From: a virus
IMG/VR virus record: IMGVR_UViG_3300030419_005317
Coordinates: 742 to 25,307 of that record
Strand: one strand, 5' to 3'
DNA length: 24,566 nt
Positions 1 through 5,980 of the stretch are shown here, one piece after another. Every line of letters starts with the position of its first letter. Within the stretch, counting starts at the first letter, position 1. The position numbers and the translations under genes are program-made. The notes under the pieces are model-generated. The model had not been told where the DNA came from, searched no databases, and was given only the letters and a program-made list of their open reading frames with translations.

Positions 1-85
1 TATAATCGGGATCGTACTTGAGCCATCGCACTTCTTTGCATAGCCTATTGATCTTTAACCATTCTCTTTGAAGATCCTTGCTCAT
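1..85 (-). CDS. Hypothetical protein, N-terminal fragment cut by window edge
   Basis: This reading frame opens with ATG at 85-83 and runs off the left edge, so only 28 residues are visible (MSKDLQREW at the start). The ATG overlaps the stop codon of the preceding gene in an ATGA arrangement, which suggests translational coupling. The visible part is charged and probably helical. No family is recognised, and the length of the full protein is unknown. Confidence 0.6.
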   Translation of the reverse strand, partial: MSKDLQREWLKINRLCKEVRWLKYDPDY

Positions 86-255
86 TCATCCATAATCTCC
101 AATCTTTCTGCTTGCTCTGGCGTGTAGTGCCATTGACCGGGAATGTCGATCCACTTAACCACAACATACCCTTCTGCGGTTATCTTTTGAATCTCTCCTA
201 TGGCGTATCCATATTTCCATACGTCCTCCATTGAAACCTTATCTCCCTCTTTCAC
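82..255 (-). CDS. Small SH3/KOW-like barrel protein, 57 aa
   Basis: A 57-residue frame begins at GTG 255-253 and is preceded by a GGAGG ribosome site. It overlaps the end of the upstream gene by 17 bp and the next gene by an ATGA. An internal ATG eight codons later (MEDVWKYG) has no such site, so the GTG is preferred. The protein reads VKEGDKVSM near its start, then a G-E-I-Q strand and a YVVVKW strand. That is the short all-beta layout seen in about ten other proteins of this window. An SH3- or KOW-like fold is an inference from this pattern. The function is unknown. Confidence 0.65.
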   Translation of the reverse strand: MKEGDKVSMEDVWKYGYAIGEIQKITAEGYVVVKWIDIPGQWHYTPEQAERLEIMDE

Positions 256-442
256 TTACCACCTCCAGCTTTCCAGACTCAACCCACCAAGTCTCACCGT
301 CAGTAAACAAAACTTGTGCAGATGTAGTATCATGTCCCGTCTTAGAGATTTGAACCACTAAACCGTGATTTCGAGGTGGATCTGTTTCAAACACTTCTTT
401 CTCCAGCACACTAACAAACCTTACCAAGTCACCTACTTTCAT
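239..442 (-). CDS. Small SH3/KOW-like barrel protein, 67 aa
   Basis: The start is placed at the ATG giving MKVGDLVRF (442-440). A longer frame to 511 exists, but it would overlap the preceding gene much more deeply. The chosen start overlaps the upstream stop by 14 bp and has GAG a few bases upstream. The protein shows a GDLVRF strand, a GLVVQI strand, a tryptophan pair (ETWWVESGKL) and a closing L..V strand, the recurrent small-barrel pattern of this window. It contains no catalytic motif. Nucleic-acid or protein binding is possible but not shown. Confidence 0.7.
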   Translation of the reverse strand: MKVGDLVRFVSVLEKEVFETDPPRNHGLVVQISKTGHDTTSAQVLFTDGETWWVESGKLEVVSERGR

Positions 443-593
443 TTTTGATCTCGAAATCAAAACACTCATCGCACCACTCTCTCTCTTTAATGGTTTTCCG
501 AGACAACTCAATGATTGCCTTTCTATGCATCCTAATCATATTATAGTGTGCTTCGATGCATCTGTCAATCAGCTCTTTCTCGTATTTGTCCAT
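429..593 (-). CDS. Hypothetical helical protein, 54 aa
   Basis: The likely start is the ATG of MDKYEKELI (593-591), with GAGG nine bases upstream. A longer frame to 692 would run through most of the upstream gene and is not favoured. The product is charged and mostly helical, and ends with a WCDECF segment holding a CxxC pair. A single CxxC is too little to call a zinc site. It overlaps both neighbours, as is usual here. No family is recognised. Confidence 0.55.
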   Translation of the reverse strand: MDKYEKELIDRCIEAHYNMIRMHRKAIIELSRKTIKEREWCDECFDFEIKNESR

Positions 594-819
594 CTTTTGC
601 ATCCTCTTGACAAACAATGATGGCATCCTGATTGTCGTGAAGTTTAACGACGTAAAACACTTTACCTTCGTAAATCTCGCACGGGAAAGCACTTACCGGC
701 ATGACTGCCGTGGCGGGACCACCATTGGTTGCTGGATTAGTATTTAGTTCGACGGTTGCAAAATGTTCGTCGAATGAATCAACCATTCCCAATAAAACAA
801 ATGTAGTTAAAACTTTCAT
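565..819 (-). CDS. DUF3006-like small beta protein, 84 aa
   Basis: This 84-residue protein starts at ATG 819-817, which overlaps the stop codon of the preceding gene (ATGA), with GGTGGA just upstream. It reads GMVDSFDEHFATVELN, then after a short loop AVMPVSAFP and an EGKVFYVVK strand. This layout (vDrfe..favVEl ... P...lP ... eGdv) resembles the small DUF3006 domain, although the loop here is longer. That resemblance comes from memory of the family pattern and is moderate. No enzymatic residues are apparent. Confidence 0.65.
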   Translation of the reverse strand: MKVLTTFVLLGMVDSFDEHFATVELNTNPATNGGPATAVMPVSAFPCEIYEGKVFYVVKLHDNQDAIIVCQEDAKDGQIRERAD

Positions 820-1121
820 GCTTCCACCTGTGTTTCATAAATCTGATATTGAGCCTGTTCATTTATATCCCACGAATACTCCCACCAGTCTTGAACGATG
901 CCGCGAAGCTGCTCGCTGCTGTATTGCATCAAATCTTCCTCGGGGTCGTGAGGCAAGCCGGGACGATAATCGTCTATCTCATCCTCATCGAAGCCATCTA
1001 CCAGATCACTACGCACAGTTCTGATTGCTGTGATCAAAGCGCCTTTCTCGGTCAAGTGTGAGGACACGTAGGTTTCGTGATCATATAAACAAGTCTGTCT
1101 TACTACCCAAATCTTCATCAT
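816..1121 (-). CDS. Hypothetical protein, tandem paralogue A, 101 aa
   Basis: The gene starts at the first of two ATG codons at 1121 and overlaps the upstream stop by ATGA. It looks like a divergent duplicate of the preceding gene (1118-1456). Both begin MK[IL]WV and share a S.HLTEKG block near residue 21, a run of acidic residues, then a QL/I..DWWEY-like block and a closing YxIxxTxxxA tail. The product is acidic, soluble and rich in Trp and Tyr. The N-terminal pattern (short strand, then a helix beginning with TEKGAL) suits a small alpha/beta phage accessory protein. Function unknown. Confidence 0.75.
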   Translation of the reverse strand: MMKIWVVRQTCLYDHETYVSSHLTEKGALITAIRTVRSDLVDGFDEDEIDDYRPGLPHDPEEDLMQYSSEQLRGIVQDWWEYSWDINEQAQYQIYETQVEA

Positions 1122-1456
1122 GCTTGCACCATCTGTGGGGTTGCGTCAATGTAGTAGGAGCGATCTGCCATATATGACCAGCAGTTTTCGCACCAATCGC
1201 CAAAAATCTTCCAAAGTTGCTTGCTCGTCATGTCTTTCAATCTCTCCTGATTCCACTCAAACGGTTCGATCTGTTCGCCGTCAGCTTTCTGGTACTCGTA
1301 ATAGTCGTTCGCAACGCGCAGTGCTTCCTCGTCGCTATCAATACCCAAAAAATCAATCACGTCTGCGATACACGCCAGCGCACAACCCTTCTCCGTCAAG
1401 TGAAGCGAAGTAAACGATTCACCCTCGTATGTTCCGTGTAAAACCCAAAGTTTCAT
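1118..1456 (-). CDS. Hypothetical protein, tandem paralogue B, 112 aa
   Basis: This is the first gene after the promoter at 1476-1504. It has a strong AAGGAGAAG ribosome site and ATG at 1456-1454. The protein begins MKLWVLHGTY, carries SLHLTEKGCAL near residue 17, and has a tryptophan-rich C-terminal half (SKQLWKIFGDWCENCW). It matches the downstream 101-aa protein block by block, so the pair probably arose by duplication. It is acidic with no membrane segment. Function unknown. Confidence 0.8.
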   Translation of the reverse strand: MKLWVLHGTYEGESFTSLHLTEKGCALACIADVIDFLGIDSDEEALRVANDYYEYQKADGEQIEPFEWNQERLKDMTSKQLWKIFGDWCENCWSYMADRSYYIDATPQMVQA

Positions 1457-1475
1457 TTCTTCTCCTTATACATAA

Positions 1476-1504
1476 AATATAGCACCCAAACCGCTCAACG
1501 TCAA
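1476..1504 (-). promoter_or_regulatory. Sigma-70-like promoter
   Basis: Read on the minus strand, TTGACG (1504-1499) is followed after exactly 17 bases by TATATT (1481-1476). Transcription should start near 1469 and give a short leader that contains AAGGAG before the gene at 1456. Additional TTGAC copies lie just upstream (TTGACA and TTGACT within 1501-1520). The -35 box overlaps the stop codon of the preceding gene. Confidence 0.75.
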
Positions 1505-1713
1505 GTCAAGGAGTTGTCAAGAGGTTTAAGACAATCTTCTTGAATGTTTTGGTAGCGACCAATGGTATACCAGAACACTCGACAAACTCCAAACTCCGAA
1601 TCCTCAAATATATCATGACGCATCACGACTCCGCGCAACTCCTTGAATGGGTGGATTGTACCCCTTGCATGCACGACCAAATCGCCAATGTTGAACTTAG
1701 CTTTATGCTTCAC
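1501..1713 (-). CDS. Small SH3/KOW-like barrel protein, 70 aa
   Basis: The start is set at GTG 1713-1711, preceded by GGAGG at ideal spacing. An in-frame ATG farther upstream (1785) would lie deep inside the previous gene. The protein reads VKHKAKFNIGDLVVHARG, then a RGVVMRHD strand, a VCRVFWYT strand and a closing DCLKPL, the shared small-barrel layout. It ends inside the -35 box of the next promoter. Function unknown. Confidence 0.7.
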   Translation of the reverse strand: MKHKAKFNIGDLVVHARGTIHPFKELRGVVMRHDIFEDSEFGVCRVFWYTIGRYQNIQEDCLKPLDNSLT

Positions 1714-1894
1714 TGACAACCTCCATGTGTCTTTCAAGCATGTGATCGGTTGCTCGATCATCGAAAAAATAAACGACATACTCATCTAAATCATTATTGG
1801 TCGGAGACACATGAACCTGCATGCCGAGAACTATTCCATATTCCCAGCGACCCATGTAACTCGACCACGTTCTGACTATATCGCCCTTTTTCAT
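1703..1894 (-). CDS. Small SH3/KOW-like barrel protein, 63 aa
   Basis: The gene starts at ATG 1894-1892, overlapping the upstream TAA by one base (TAATG). No clear ribosome site is seen, so translation is probably coupled to the preceding gene. The protein starts MKKGDIVRTW, continues with a YGIVLGM strand and an EYVVYFFDD strand, and closes with HMEVVSEA. That ending is nearly the same as in the genes at 239-442 (LEVVSE) and 3928-4167 (FEIMSEA), which supports common ancestry. Confidence 0.75.
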   Translation of the reverse strand: MKKGDIVRTWSSYMGRWEYGIVLGMQVHVSPTNNDLDEYVVYFFDDRATDHMLERHMEVVSEA

Positions 1895-2052
1895 TATGGC
1901 GCTGAAGAAATAACCCGCAACTTAAAGCCAGATGAGAAATCAATCTTTCCAGATTCAAGCCAGTTGACCCAAACAGCGATGCCGTCAATAAGTTTGACAA
2001 CACCCAAGTCGCCTTCGTTGTTTTTTACAATATCACCAATGCAAATATCCAT
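1894..2052 (-). CDS. Small SH3/KOW-like barrel protein, 52 aa
   Basis: The start MDICIGDIV (ATG 2052-2050) has a GGAGGG ribosome site six bases upstream. The longer frame to 2097 would include the promoter region and is rejected. The protein is a compact set of strands: IGDIVKNN, LGVVKLI, IAVWVNWLESG and FKLRVIS. It is one of the shortest and clearest members of the recurrent family. It is the first gene after the promoter at 2069-2097. Confidence 0.75.
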   Translation of the reverse strand: MDICIGDIVKNNEGDLGVVKLIDGIAVWVNWLESGKIDFSSGFKLRVISSAP

Positions 2053-2068
2053 TTTGCCCTCCATATAT

Positions 2069-2097
2069 AAGATAATACCGTTATGATTAAAAGTCAA
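2069..2097 (-). promoter_or_regulatory. Sigma-70-like promoter
   Basis: Minus-strand TTGACT (2097-2092), a 17-base spacer, then TATCTT (2074-2069). The predicted start near 2062 gives a leader of about ten bases that carries the GGAGGG of the 52-aa barrel gene. The -10 box is the weakest of the set, but the spacing matches the other promoters of this window. Confidence 0.6.
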
Positions 2098-2119
2098 TCA
2101 ATATTTTGTAAGAGAAATG

Positions 2120-2428
2120 TCAAGGACTCTTTTTTTCTTTTTTCTTGCCGATTTCCTGAGTTGCAATCCTCAAAAACTTTTCCAACTCCTTCGTATGCTC
2201 GTCATGTCGAAGGGCGAAATCCTCACCACCGAAGCCCACTTTGTTCAGCACTTGCAGGAGGTCTGTGAAATCCTCGATATGATCAACCGCATCGATCAGC
2301 AAGGTTTCAAGGTTCTTTGCGCGAGAAACCCAAAAGCTAAGTTCATCGTAGTAGTTTTTTTTCGACCGGTCACCGAGCGGTTGATCATCCGGGTGACGCC
2401 GAGGATCGTAGCCGTCATGATAGCTCAT
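2120..2428 (-). CDS. Hypothetical helical protein, 102 aa
   Basis: The start is the ATG at 2428-2426 (MSYHDGYDPR). It has GGAGGT six bases upstream and overlaps the previous stop as ATGA. The upstream ATG at 2458 lacks these features. The first 30 residues are polar and His/Asp/Arg rich. The middle is an amphipathic helical stretch (AKNLETLLIDAVDHIEDF) and the end is a Lys/Glu-rich helix finishing KKKEKKSP. No family is recognised. It is the last gene before a promoter. Confidence 0.7.
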   Translation of the reverse strand: MSYHDGYDPRRHPDDQPLGDRSKKNYYDELSFWVSRAKNLETLLIDAVDHIEDFTDLLQVLNKVGFGGEDFALRHDEHTKELEKFLRIATQEIGKKKEKKSP

Positions 2429-2646
2429 CTTTTTACCTCCATAAGATTTTTTCGACACCAGTGAAGCGTCTTGGTTGTCACGTATTTAGTTTTAACGGTT
2501 CTCAGCGTTACCTGATCTATGCCAACGCTCAGAACTTCATATTCAACAATCGGTCTATTTTTGTTGACGTAAAATCCCGGCGTTATCGCAACATCCTTAT
2601 ATTTTTCATATTCTTCCATGTATTTTTTCTGACCTTTAGTAAGCAT
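2425..2646 (-). CDS. Hypothetical protein, 73 aa
   Basis: The start is the ATG of MLTKGQKKYM (2646-2644). It overlaps the upstream TAA by one base (TAATG) and sits just after AAGGAGAG. The protein has a helical, Lys/Glu/Tyr-rich N-terminus followed by beta-like segments (VEYEVLSVGIDQVTLRTV). It ends in a basic tail with HWCRKNL. The second half could be a small beta sheet. Function unknown. Confidence 0.65.
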   Translation of the reverse strand: MLTKGQKKYMEEYEKYKDVAITPGFYVNKNRPIVEYEVLSVGIDQVTLRTVKTKYVTTKTLHWCRKNLMEVKR

Positions 2647-2837
2647 TATCTCTCCTTTGCCCACGGATTAGTTTCCGTGTCATCAATGATACTTTCAATA
2701 TCTATTATACCCTTTTCTTCGCAGCTTTTTAAGGCTTCTTTCTCTGAATCTGCCGCAAGCCAAAAGGTTATCACGCGACCATCGGGCTTCCAAATCCTCG
2801 TGTCGCGACCTGTTATTTTGAAAAACTTTTTCTTCAT
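2646..2837 (-). CDS. Hypothetical alpha/beta protein, 63 aa
   Basis: This gene starts at ATG 2837-2835, ten bases after the 3' end of the tRNA-like gene, so it is probably read from the tRNA transcript. No ribosome site is visible. A basic N-terminus (MKKKFFKITGRD) leads into a strand (RVITFWLAAD) and a helix of the type SEKEALKSCEEKG, then an acidic tail. The strand plus A-x-S-x-x-E-A helix is common in small phage proteins. Function is not known. Confidence 0.6.
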   Translation of the reverse strand: MKKKFFKITGRDTRIWKPDGRVITFWLAADSEKEALKSCEEKGIIDIESIIDDTETNPWAKER

Positions 2838-2846
2838 ATTTGTAAA

Positions 2847-2926
2847 TGGTAGGGACGGTGGGACTTGAACCCACGTGTGACCAGCTATCCTTTCTACCGC
2901 TTATAAGACGGAGGGAATACGTCCCC
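2847..2926 (-). tRNA. tRNA-like gene with atypical or missing D arm (possibly Ile, anticodon UAU)
   Basis: The ends are clearly tRNA-like. A 7-bp acceptor stem pairs GGGGACG with CGTCCCT, an encoded ACCA follows, and the T arm is GTGGG-TTCAAGT-CCCAC. Between them, a CCGT/GCGG stem encloses the loop CTTATAA, which would give anticodon TAT (Ile, AUA) in the standard frame. Only about seven bases (TATTCCC) lie where a D arm should be, and about 21 bases separate this arm from the T arm. No normal cloverleaf can be drawn by eye. It may be a D-armless or decayed tRNA. The amino-acid identity is tentative. Confidence 0.55.
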
Positions 2927-2928
2927 AT

Positions 2929-3180
2929 TTATTTTATTTTTTTGATTATGTGGTAGTCAAAGACCCAAACAACAGGCTTATCCCCTTTTTTATATGGTAC
3001 ACCGCTTTTAATCAGCTTGTCAACGTCTTTTTTGTAAATGATTTGTGCATCCCAGCCATTTGCTCCCCAAAAGTCATCAGGCTTTTCGATGCGTTTTTTT
3101 AATCTGACCTTGATTAACTCCTTTTCGCCTAACGCAAACGATTTTACTGCTACAATGTCTCCGGGTTTATAGTCTGTCAT
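2929..3180 (-). CDS. SH3/KOW-like protein encoded within the tRNA cluster, 83 aa
   Basis: This gene lies between two tRNA genes, ATG at 3180-3178, with only 2 and 13 bp separating it from them. The protein starts MTDYKPGDIVAVKSF, carries Lys-rich strands, and ends VVWVFDYHIIKKIK. The GDIV start and the closing aromatic strand fit the small-barrel family, but it is more basic than the others. Its position means it must be translated from an RNA that is also processed to tRNAs. Confidence 0.7.
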   Translation of the reverse strand: MTDYKPGDIVAVKSFALGEKELIKVRLKKRIEKPDDFWGANGWDAQIIYKKDVDKLIKSGVPYKKGDKPVVWVFDYHIIKKIK

Positions 3181-3193
3181 TGTGTTTTCAAGA

Positions 3194-3270
3194 TGGTGGG
3201 CTCTGTGGGACTTGAACCCACGACCAACCGGTTATGAGCCGGATGCTCTGACCAACTGAGCTAAGAGCCC
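3194..3270 (-). tRNA. tRNA with CAU anticodon, probably tRNA-Ile2 (k2C type)
   Basis: A complete 77-nt cloverleaf with encoded CCA: acceptor GGGCTCT/AGAGCCC, D arm AGCTCAGTTGGTCAGAGC, anticodon loop CTCATAA (anticodon CAT) and T arm GTGGG-TTCAAGT-CCCAC. The CAU anticodon leaves three options: initiator Met, elongator Met, or Ile2 read after lysidine modification. The CTTAGCTCAG start and the TTGGTCG variable region resemble bacterial tRNA-Ile2 more than tRNA-Met, so Ile2 (reading AUA) is favoured. Confidence 0.9.
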
Positions 3271-3290
3271 GTATTTATTAGATTTTTTAA

Positions 3291-3366
3291 TGGTGGGACC
3301 ACTGGGAATCGAACCCAGAACCTACGGGTTAAAAGCCCGTTGCTCTACCAGTTGAGCTATGGACCC
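3291..3366 (-). tRNA. tRNA-Lys (UUU)
   Basis: A 76-nt cloverleaf with encoded CCA. The anticodon stem ACGGG/CCCGT encloses loop CTTTTAA, giving anticodon TTT. The D arm (AGCTCAACTGGTAGAGC) and T arm (CTGGG-TTCGATT-CCCAG) are standard. The acceptor stem GGGTCCA/TGGTCCC has one U-U mismatch at the fourth pair, which is tolerable. It lies 4 bp from the upstream tRNA-Leu. Confidence 0.95.
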
Positions 3367-3370
3367 AAAA

Positions 3371-3456
3371 TGGTAGCTGATGCGGGATTCGAACCCGCAA
3401 GCCCGTACGGGCGGGAGATTTTAAGTCTCCTGTGTATACCGTTCCACCAATCAGCT
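3371..3456 (-). tRNA. tRNA-Leu (UAA)
   Basis: An 86-nt class II tRNA with acceptor AGCTGAT/ATCAGCT, encoded CCA, anticodon stem GGAGA/TCTCC with loop CTTAAAA (anticodon TAA), and a long variable arm (GCCCGTACGGGC) as expected for leucine. It is the first gene of the tRNA cluster, and the promoter at 3470-3498 ends just upstream. Confidence 0.95.
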
Positions 3457-3469
3457 TCATCATGTACTT

Positions 3470-3498
3470 AATATAAGCTATTTCAGCCTCGCCGTCAA
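3470..3498 (-). promoter_or_regulatory. Promoter of the tRNA cluster
   Basis: TTGACG (3498-3493), a 17-base spacer and TATATT (3475-3470) on the minus strand. These are the same two hexamers as in the promoter at 1476-1504. The predicted start near 3463 lies about seven bases before the first base of tRNA-Leu. Confidence 0.8.
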
Positions 3499-3519
3499 GC
3501 GTTTAATGTCAGAAACTTG

Positions 3520-3870
3520 TCAAGCACCATTAACCGAGGAAACAACTCGCAAAAGATCCGATGGATACCAGTCATGATCGCGCATGATCTCATCAGTCTC
3601 CCACTCCGAAGGTCGTCTAATCCACTTAACATATATGTATTTCCTTACGTGGCCTGTTTCCGGCCATTTGTCGTAATAGTTGTAGCATTGGAAAAGCTGC
3701 TGTGTTTGTCTTGACAGCTTATTTTGGCGGTATAGTTCTTGAAAGTTGCTAACAAAAATCTCGTCTATCCTCTTGGAATCGGTTATTTCCAAAATGATGC
3801 CAAGACCTTTCTTTTTTCGCCTGAACAGTTCAACCAGAGCGCCAACCTTTTTTGTCGAATTTCTCGCCAT
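3520..3870 (-). CDS. SH3/KOW-like protein, 116 aa, predicted leaderless
   Basis: The gene starts at ATG 3870-3868, exactly six bases after a possible -10 box and with no ribosome site, so its mRNA may have no leader. The protein begins with basic MARNSTKKVGALVELF, followed by a GLGIILEI strand, a Gln-rich helix (LSRQTQQLFQ), then RKYIYVKWIRRP and a closing DLLRVVSS. It looks like a family member with an insertion of about 50 residues between the strands. Function unknown. Confidence 0.75.
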   Translation of the reverse strand: MARNSTKKVGALVELFRRKKKGLGIILEITDSKRIDEIFVSNFQELYRQNKLSRQTQQLFQCYNYYDKWPETGHVRKYIYVKWIRRPSEWETDEIMRDHDWYPSDLLRVVSSVNGA

Positions 3871-3876
3871 GTCTAT

Positions 3877-3905
3877 ATATTAACCTGATATCGAAGAAAA
3901 GTAAA
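3877..3905 (-). promoter_or_regulatory. Probable promoter giving a leaderless transcript
   Basis: TTTACT (3905-3900), a 17-base spacer and TAATAT (3882-3877), followed by six bases (ATAGAC) and then ATG. The -35 box is weaker than in the other promoters. A better TTGACA at 3920-3915 is too far upstream to serve this -10 box. A start at the usual seven bases past the -10 would fall on the A of the start codon. Confidence 0.5.
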
Positions 3906-3927
3906 GTATAGATTTGTCAAAAATATG

Positions 3928-4167
3928 TTATGCCTCGCTCATTATCTCGAATCCGTCATGTAAGCGATGCAATACGTGCAACTGGCCGTAACTCACAACG
4001 GAGACAATTACGGCATCAGGATCTTGTGTCGAAACATCCAAAACGATGCCGTATTCATATACCGGATCAAATGGCCTAACATCGTCGCTGGTTGTTCCAG
4101 CGGTAAATCCACGGTAAGTAACTATCCATCTGATTAGATCACCTATCTTTGCATTTTTTATATCCAC
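3928..4167 (-). CDS. SH3/KOW-like barrel protein, 79 aa, GTG start
   Basis: The start codon is GTG at 4167-4165. The overlapping ATG at 4169 hits a stop after three codons. No ribosome site is present. TATAGT at 4179-4174 lies exactly six bases upstream, which hints at a leaderless message, but no convincing -35 box is seen. The protein reads MDIKNAKIGDLIRWIV, then YGIVLDVS, VIVSVVS and a closing FEIMSEA. It is a clear member of the recurrent family. Confidence 0.75.
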   Translation of the reverse strand: MDIKNAKIGDLIRWIVTYRGFTAGTTSDDVRPFDPVYEYGIVLDVSTQDPDAVIVSVVSYGQLHVLHRLHDGFEIMSEA

Positions 4168-4195
4168 ATAATAACTATATGTGAATTGAGAAAGT

Positions 4196-4459
4196 TTAAC
4201 TCAGGAACGGACACTTCATAATCTTGACCACTATCCTGCGGCCGGCGGTCAATCTTAAAACTCCCTTGCTCCTGTCTTTAAAATACGTCCTGACCTCGCT
4301 CAATGATACTTTTTTCAAACGACCCTCATGAATATAGTGTACGGGCATGTTAGTTACATTAACTTGCTTGAGTCCATCGCGATACGCCGACTTCACAGAG
4401 GAATAGACACCTATAATTTCATCGTCATAGCCCAGCAGGACGTAAGCGTAAAGATTCAA
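4196..4459 (-). CDS. Hypothetical alpha/beta protein, 87 aa, TTG start
   Basis: The start is TTG 4459-4457, supported by GGGAGA at good spacing. No in-frame ATG exists nearby. The protein begins with a hydrophobic strand (LYAYVLLGYDDEIIGVYSS) leading into a helix (VKSAYRDGLKQV). That layout is typical of small phage proteins with a YVL.GYD..iiGVYSS motif, and loosely resembles the two paralogues at 816-1456. The C-terminal half is basic. Function unknown. Confidence 0.7.
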   Translation of the reverse strand: MNLYAYVLLGYDDEIIGVYSSVKSAYRDGLKQVNVTNMPVHYIHEGRLKKVSLSEVRTYFKDRSKGVLRLTAGRRIVVKIMKCPFLS

Positions 4460-4468
4460 TTTTTCTCC

Positions 4469-4693
4469 CTAATAGTTTTTCTTGAGTATCATTTTTTGAA
4501 AATGGCTAATTTCTTCAATCTCTTGGCTGTCTACCGCTGATAGGTCGATAGTCTCCATGTCGGCCAAAAATTTAACTAAGTATTCTTTTTGAATTTGCAG
4601 ATCCAATATCTCATTTCTAAGTTGGAGTTCTTTTTGATCAATTCTTTGCAGTTGTATGGTGCAAAATAGTTTAAACTGATCAAATTTGCTCAT
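4469..4693 (-). CDS. Hypothetical coiled-coil protein, 74 aa
   Basis: The gene starts at ATG 4693-4691, overlapping the stop of the nucleotidyltransferase gene (ATGA). It is almost entirely helical with heptad-like leucine spacing (LQRIDQKELQLRNEILDLQ), followed by an acidic turn and a Lys-rich end. Coupling suggests that it is made with the nucleotidyltransferase-like protein upstream. Whether they interact is unknown. Confidence 0.7.
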   Translation of the reverse strand: MSKFDQFKLFCTIQLQRIDQKELQLRNEILDLQIQKEYLVKFLADMETIDLSAVDSQEIEEISHFQKMILKKNY

Positions 4694-5604
4694 TGGTCTA
4701 TCGACATTTGCTTATCGTACGATTGATTTTTTAAATCCGAAAGCCTCGCAAGATAGTCGGTCCTTCTTAATACTTTAAATGCAACATTTTCAATCGAATA
4801 TTGACCAAGCGCAGATTCAAGACCAGCTTGGCGCATGCTCCTAATTTTTTCCTTCAGGCGATCAGCCATTCGATAGGAAACTTGTGGTTCCTCTTCTAAT
4901 TTTTCTTCAGCCATTTCAATTTGTCTCATAATTGATGCCGCTTTTTTCTGTACGTTGGGTTCATCGATCTCAAACTGTCTCTCCCTCTCTGGCTGAATAA
5001 TCCACTCATCATTCATAATAGAGTAAATTCCAGTCGAGATGTGCTTCTCGCTCTCATCCTCAACATATATCTCAACCTCGTATCCCTTTAGCATAATATC
5101 GTGGGAGTGATTCCAGTTGATTCTCTTGCCGTCAAAGAATCCTTTTACCAAATCAAAGTTTTCATCCATCTCAGAAAATTTAACTACTATGTGCAAATCA
5201 ATATCTGAATACTGGGACCAGTTATAATTTGCCAGGGAGCCTGTTAGTCTTATATCAATAATCTGTATATCGACGTCTAGGTTGTCAATAAAGTCATTGG
5301 CAATCTGTACTAGATTTTCTCTGATTTTCGGCTCCAGTCTATTTTGTATCCACACGGCCGGCTCTAACTCATCTTTCTGATCGAAGCCGGCCACTGGTAC
5401 TTCGGTGGGGTTAACTTCTTCCAGCGCACCCGCGCCGGCAGGGGCGCTTTGGCTGCGACCAGCATGGGCCTTTTTTGTATATGGTTTCGTGTTTTTATGA
5501 CCACCTTTGAGGTACATAGACTTATTTTTCCTATGTTTGCTTCGCACCATTTTTTGGTACTTGCTAATCTCATTTATGGTATCGACGTAATTTTTCCAAG
5601 TCAT
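4690..5604 (-). CDS. Nucleotidyltransferase-fold protein (Pol-beta superfamily), 304 aa
   Basis: Residues 121-136 carry the superfamily signature: TGS (121-123), then NYNWSQYSD with the acidic pair D134-x-D136 (SDIDLHIVV). A likely third acid is E176 or E178 in YEVEIYVED. Such GS...DxD enzymes transfer nucleotides to proteins, RNA or small molecules. The substrate here cannot be told. The first 80 residues are basic, then low in complexity (Ala/Gly/Pro-rich), and look like a flexible tail. After the domain come charged helices (about 220-270). The start at ATG 5604 has only a distant GGAG. Similar single-domain proteins are known in tailed phages without an assigned function. Confidence 0.8.
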   Translation of the reverse strand: MTWKNYVDTINEISKYQKMVRSKHRKNKSMYLKGGHKNTKPYTKKAHAGRSQSAPAGAGALEEVNPTEVPVAGFDQKDELEPAVWIQNRLEPKIRENLVQIANDFIDNLDVDIQIIDIRLTGSLANYNWSQYSDIDLHIVVKFSEMDENFDLVKGFFDGKRINWNHSHDIMLKGYEVEIYVEDESEKHISTGIYSIMNDEWIIQPERERQFEIDEPNVQKKAASIMRQIEMAEEKLEEEPQVSYRMADRLKEKIRSMRQAGLESALGQYSIENVAFKVLRRTDYLARLSDLKNQSYDKQMSIDQ

Positions 5605-5632
5605 ATTGTTTTATTAAAGCTCCACATGGTAA

Positions 5633-5980
5633 TTAGTTGTTCGGATATATAATCTGCTCTCCATCCTCAAATGTGAAAATTGTTTTGTTATCTGGGTGTG
5701 GGTGGACATGCACCTTTAGAAAATCCTCCAGCGAATCAAATATAGCAATACCACCACGGGGCGGCGGATAGAGCCAATGAATAATGGCATGCCCGGTCGC
5801 TAGCTGGACCCCTTCGATTACCACGCCGTCACCGGATACGCCAGTTTCATCATATTGCCGACACATCGTAAATGTCCTAATGCCTTGGGGCGCTAATCTC
5901 GGGGGAGGCTTTGGTTTTAGTTCTTCATTGTCCTTGTCGTCGATTTGGTCCGTGGTTTTTAAATCTTTCTTTTTCATCAT
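5633..5980 (-). CDS. Hypothetical protein, 115 aa
   Basis: Two adjacent ATG codons (5980 and 5977) follow a GGAG, and the first overlaps the upstream stop as ATGA. The second has better spacing. The N-terminal 35 residues are charged and proline-rich (KPKPPPRLAP), probably disordered. The rest looks like a small beta domain: GVVIEGVQLATGHAIIHWL, then IAIFDSLEDFLKVHVHPHP and FTFEDGEQ. The HVHPHP histidines could bind metal, but no family supports that. Function unknown. Confidence 0.75.
   Translation of the reverse strand: MMKKKDLKTTDQIDDKDNEELKPKPPPRLAPQGIRTFTMCRQYDETGVSGDGVVIEGVQLATGHAIIHWLYPPPRGGIAIFDSLEDFLKVHVHPHPDNKTIFTFEDGEQIIYPNN

Noticed and set aside
2695-2928. Frame overlapping the tRNA-like gene (77 codons)
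   Set aside because: It runs through the tRNA and shadows the gene at 2646-2837 in another frame.
3915-3920. Perfect TTGACA upstream of the gene at 3870
   Set aside because: No -10 box lies 16-18 bases downstream, and the TAATAT box is 32 bases away.
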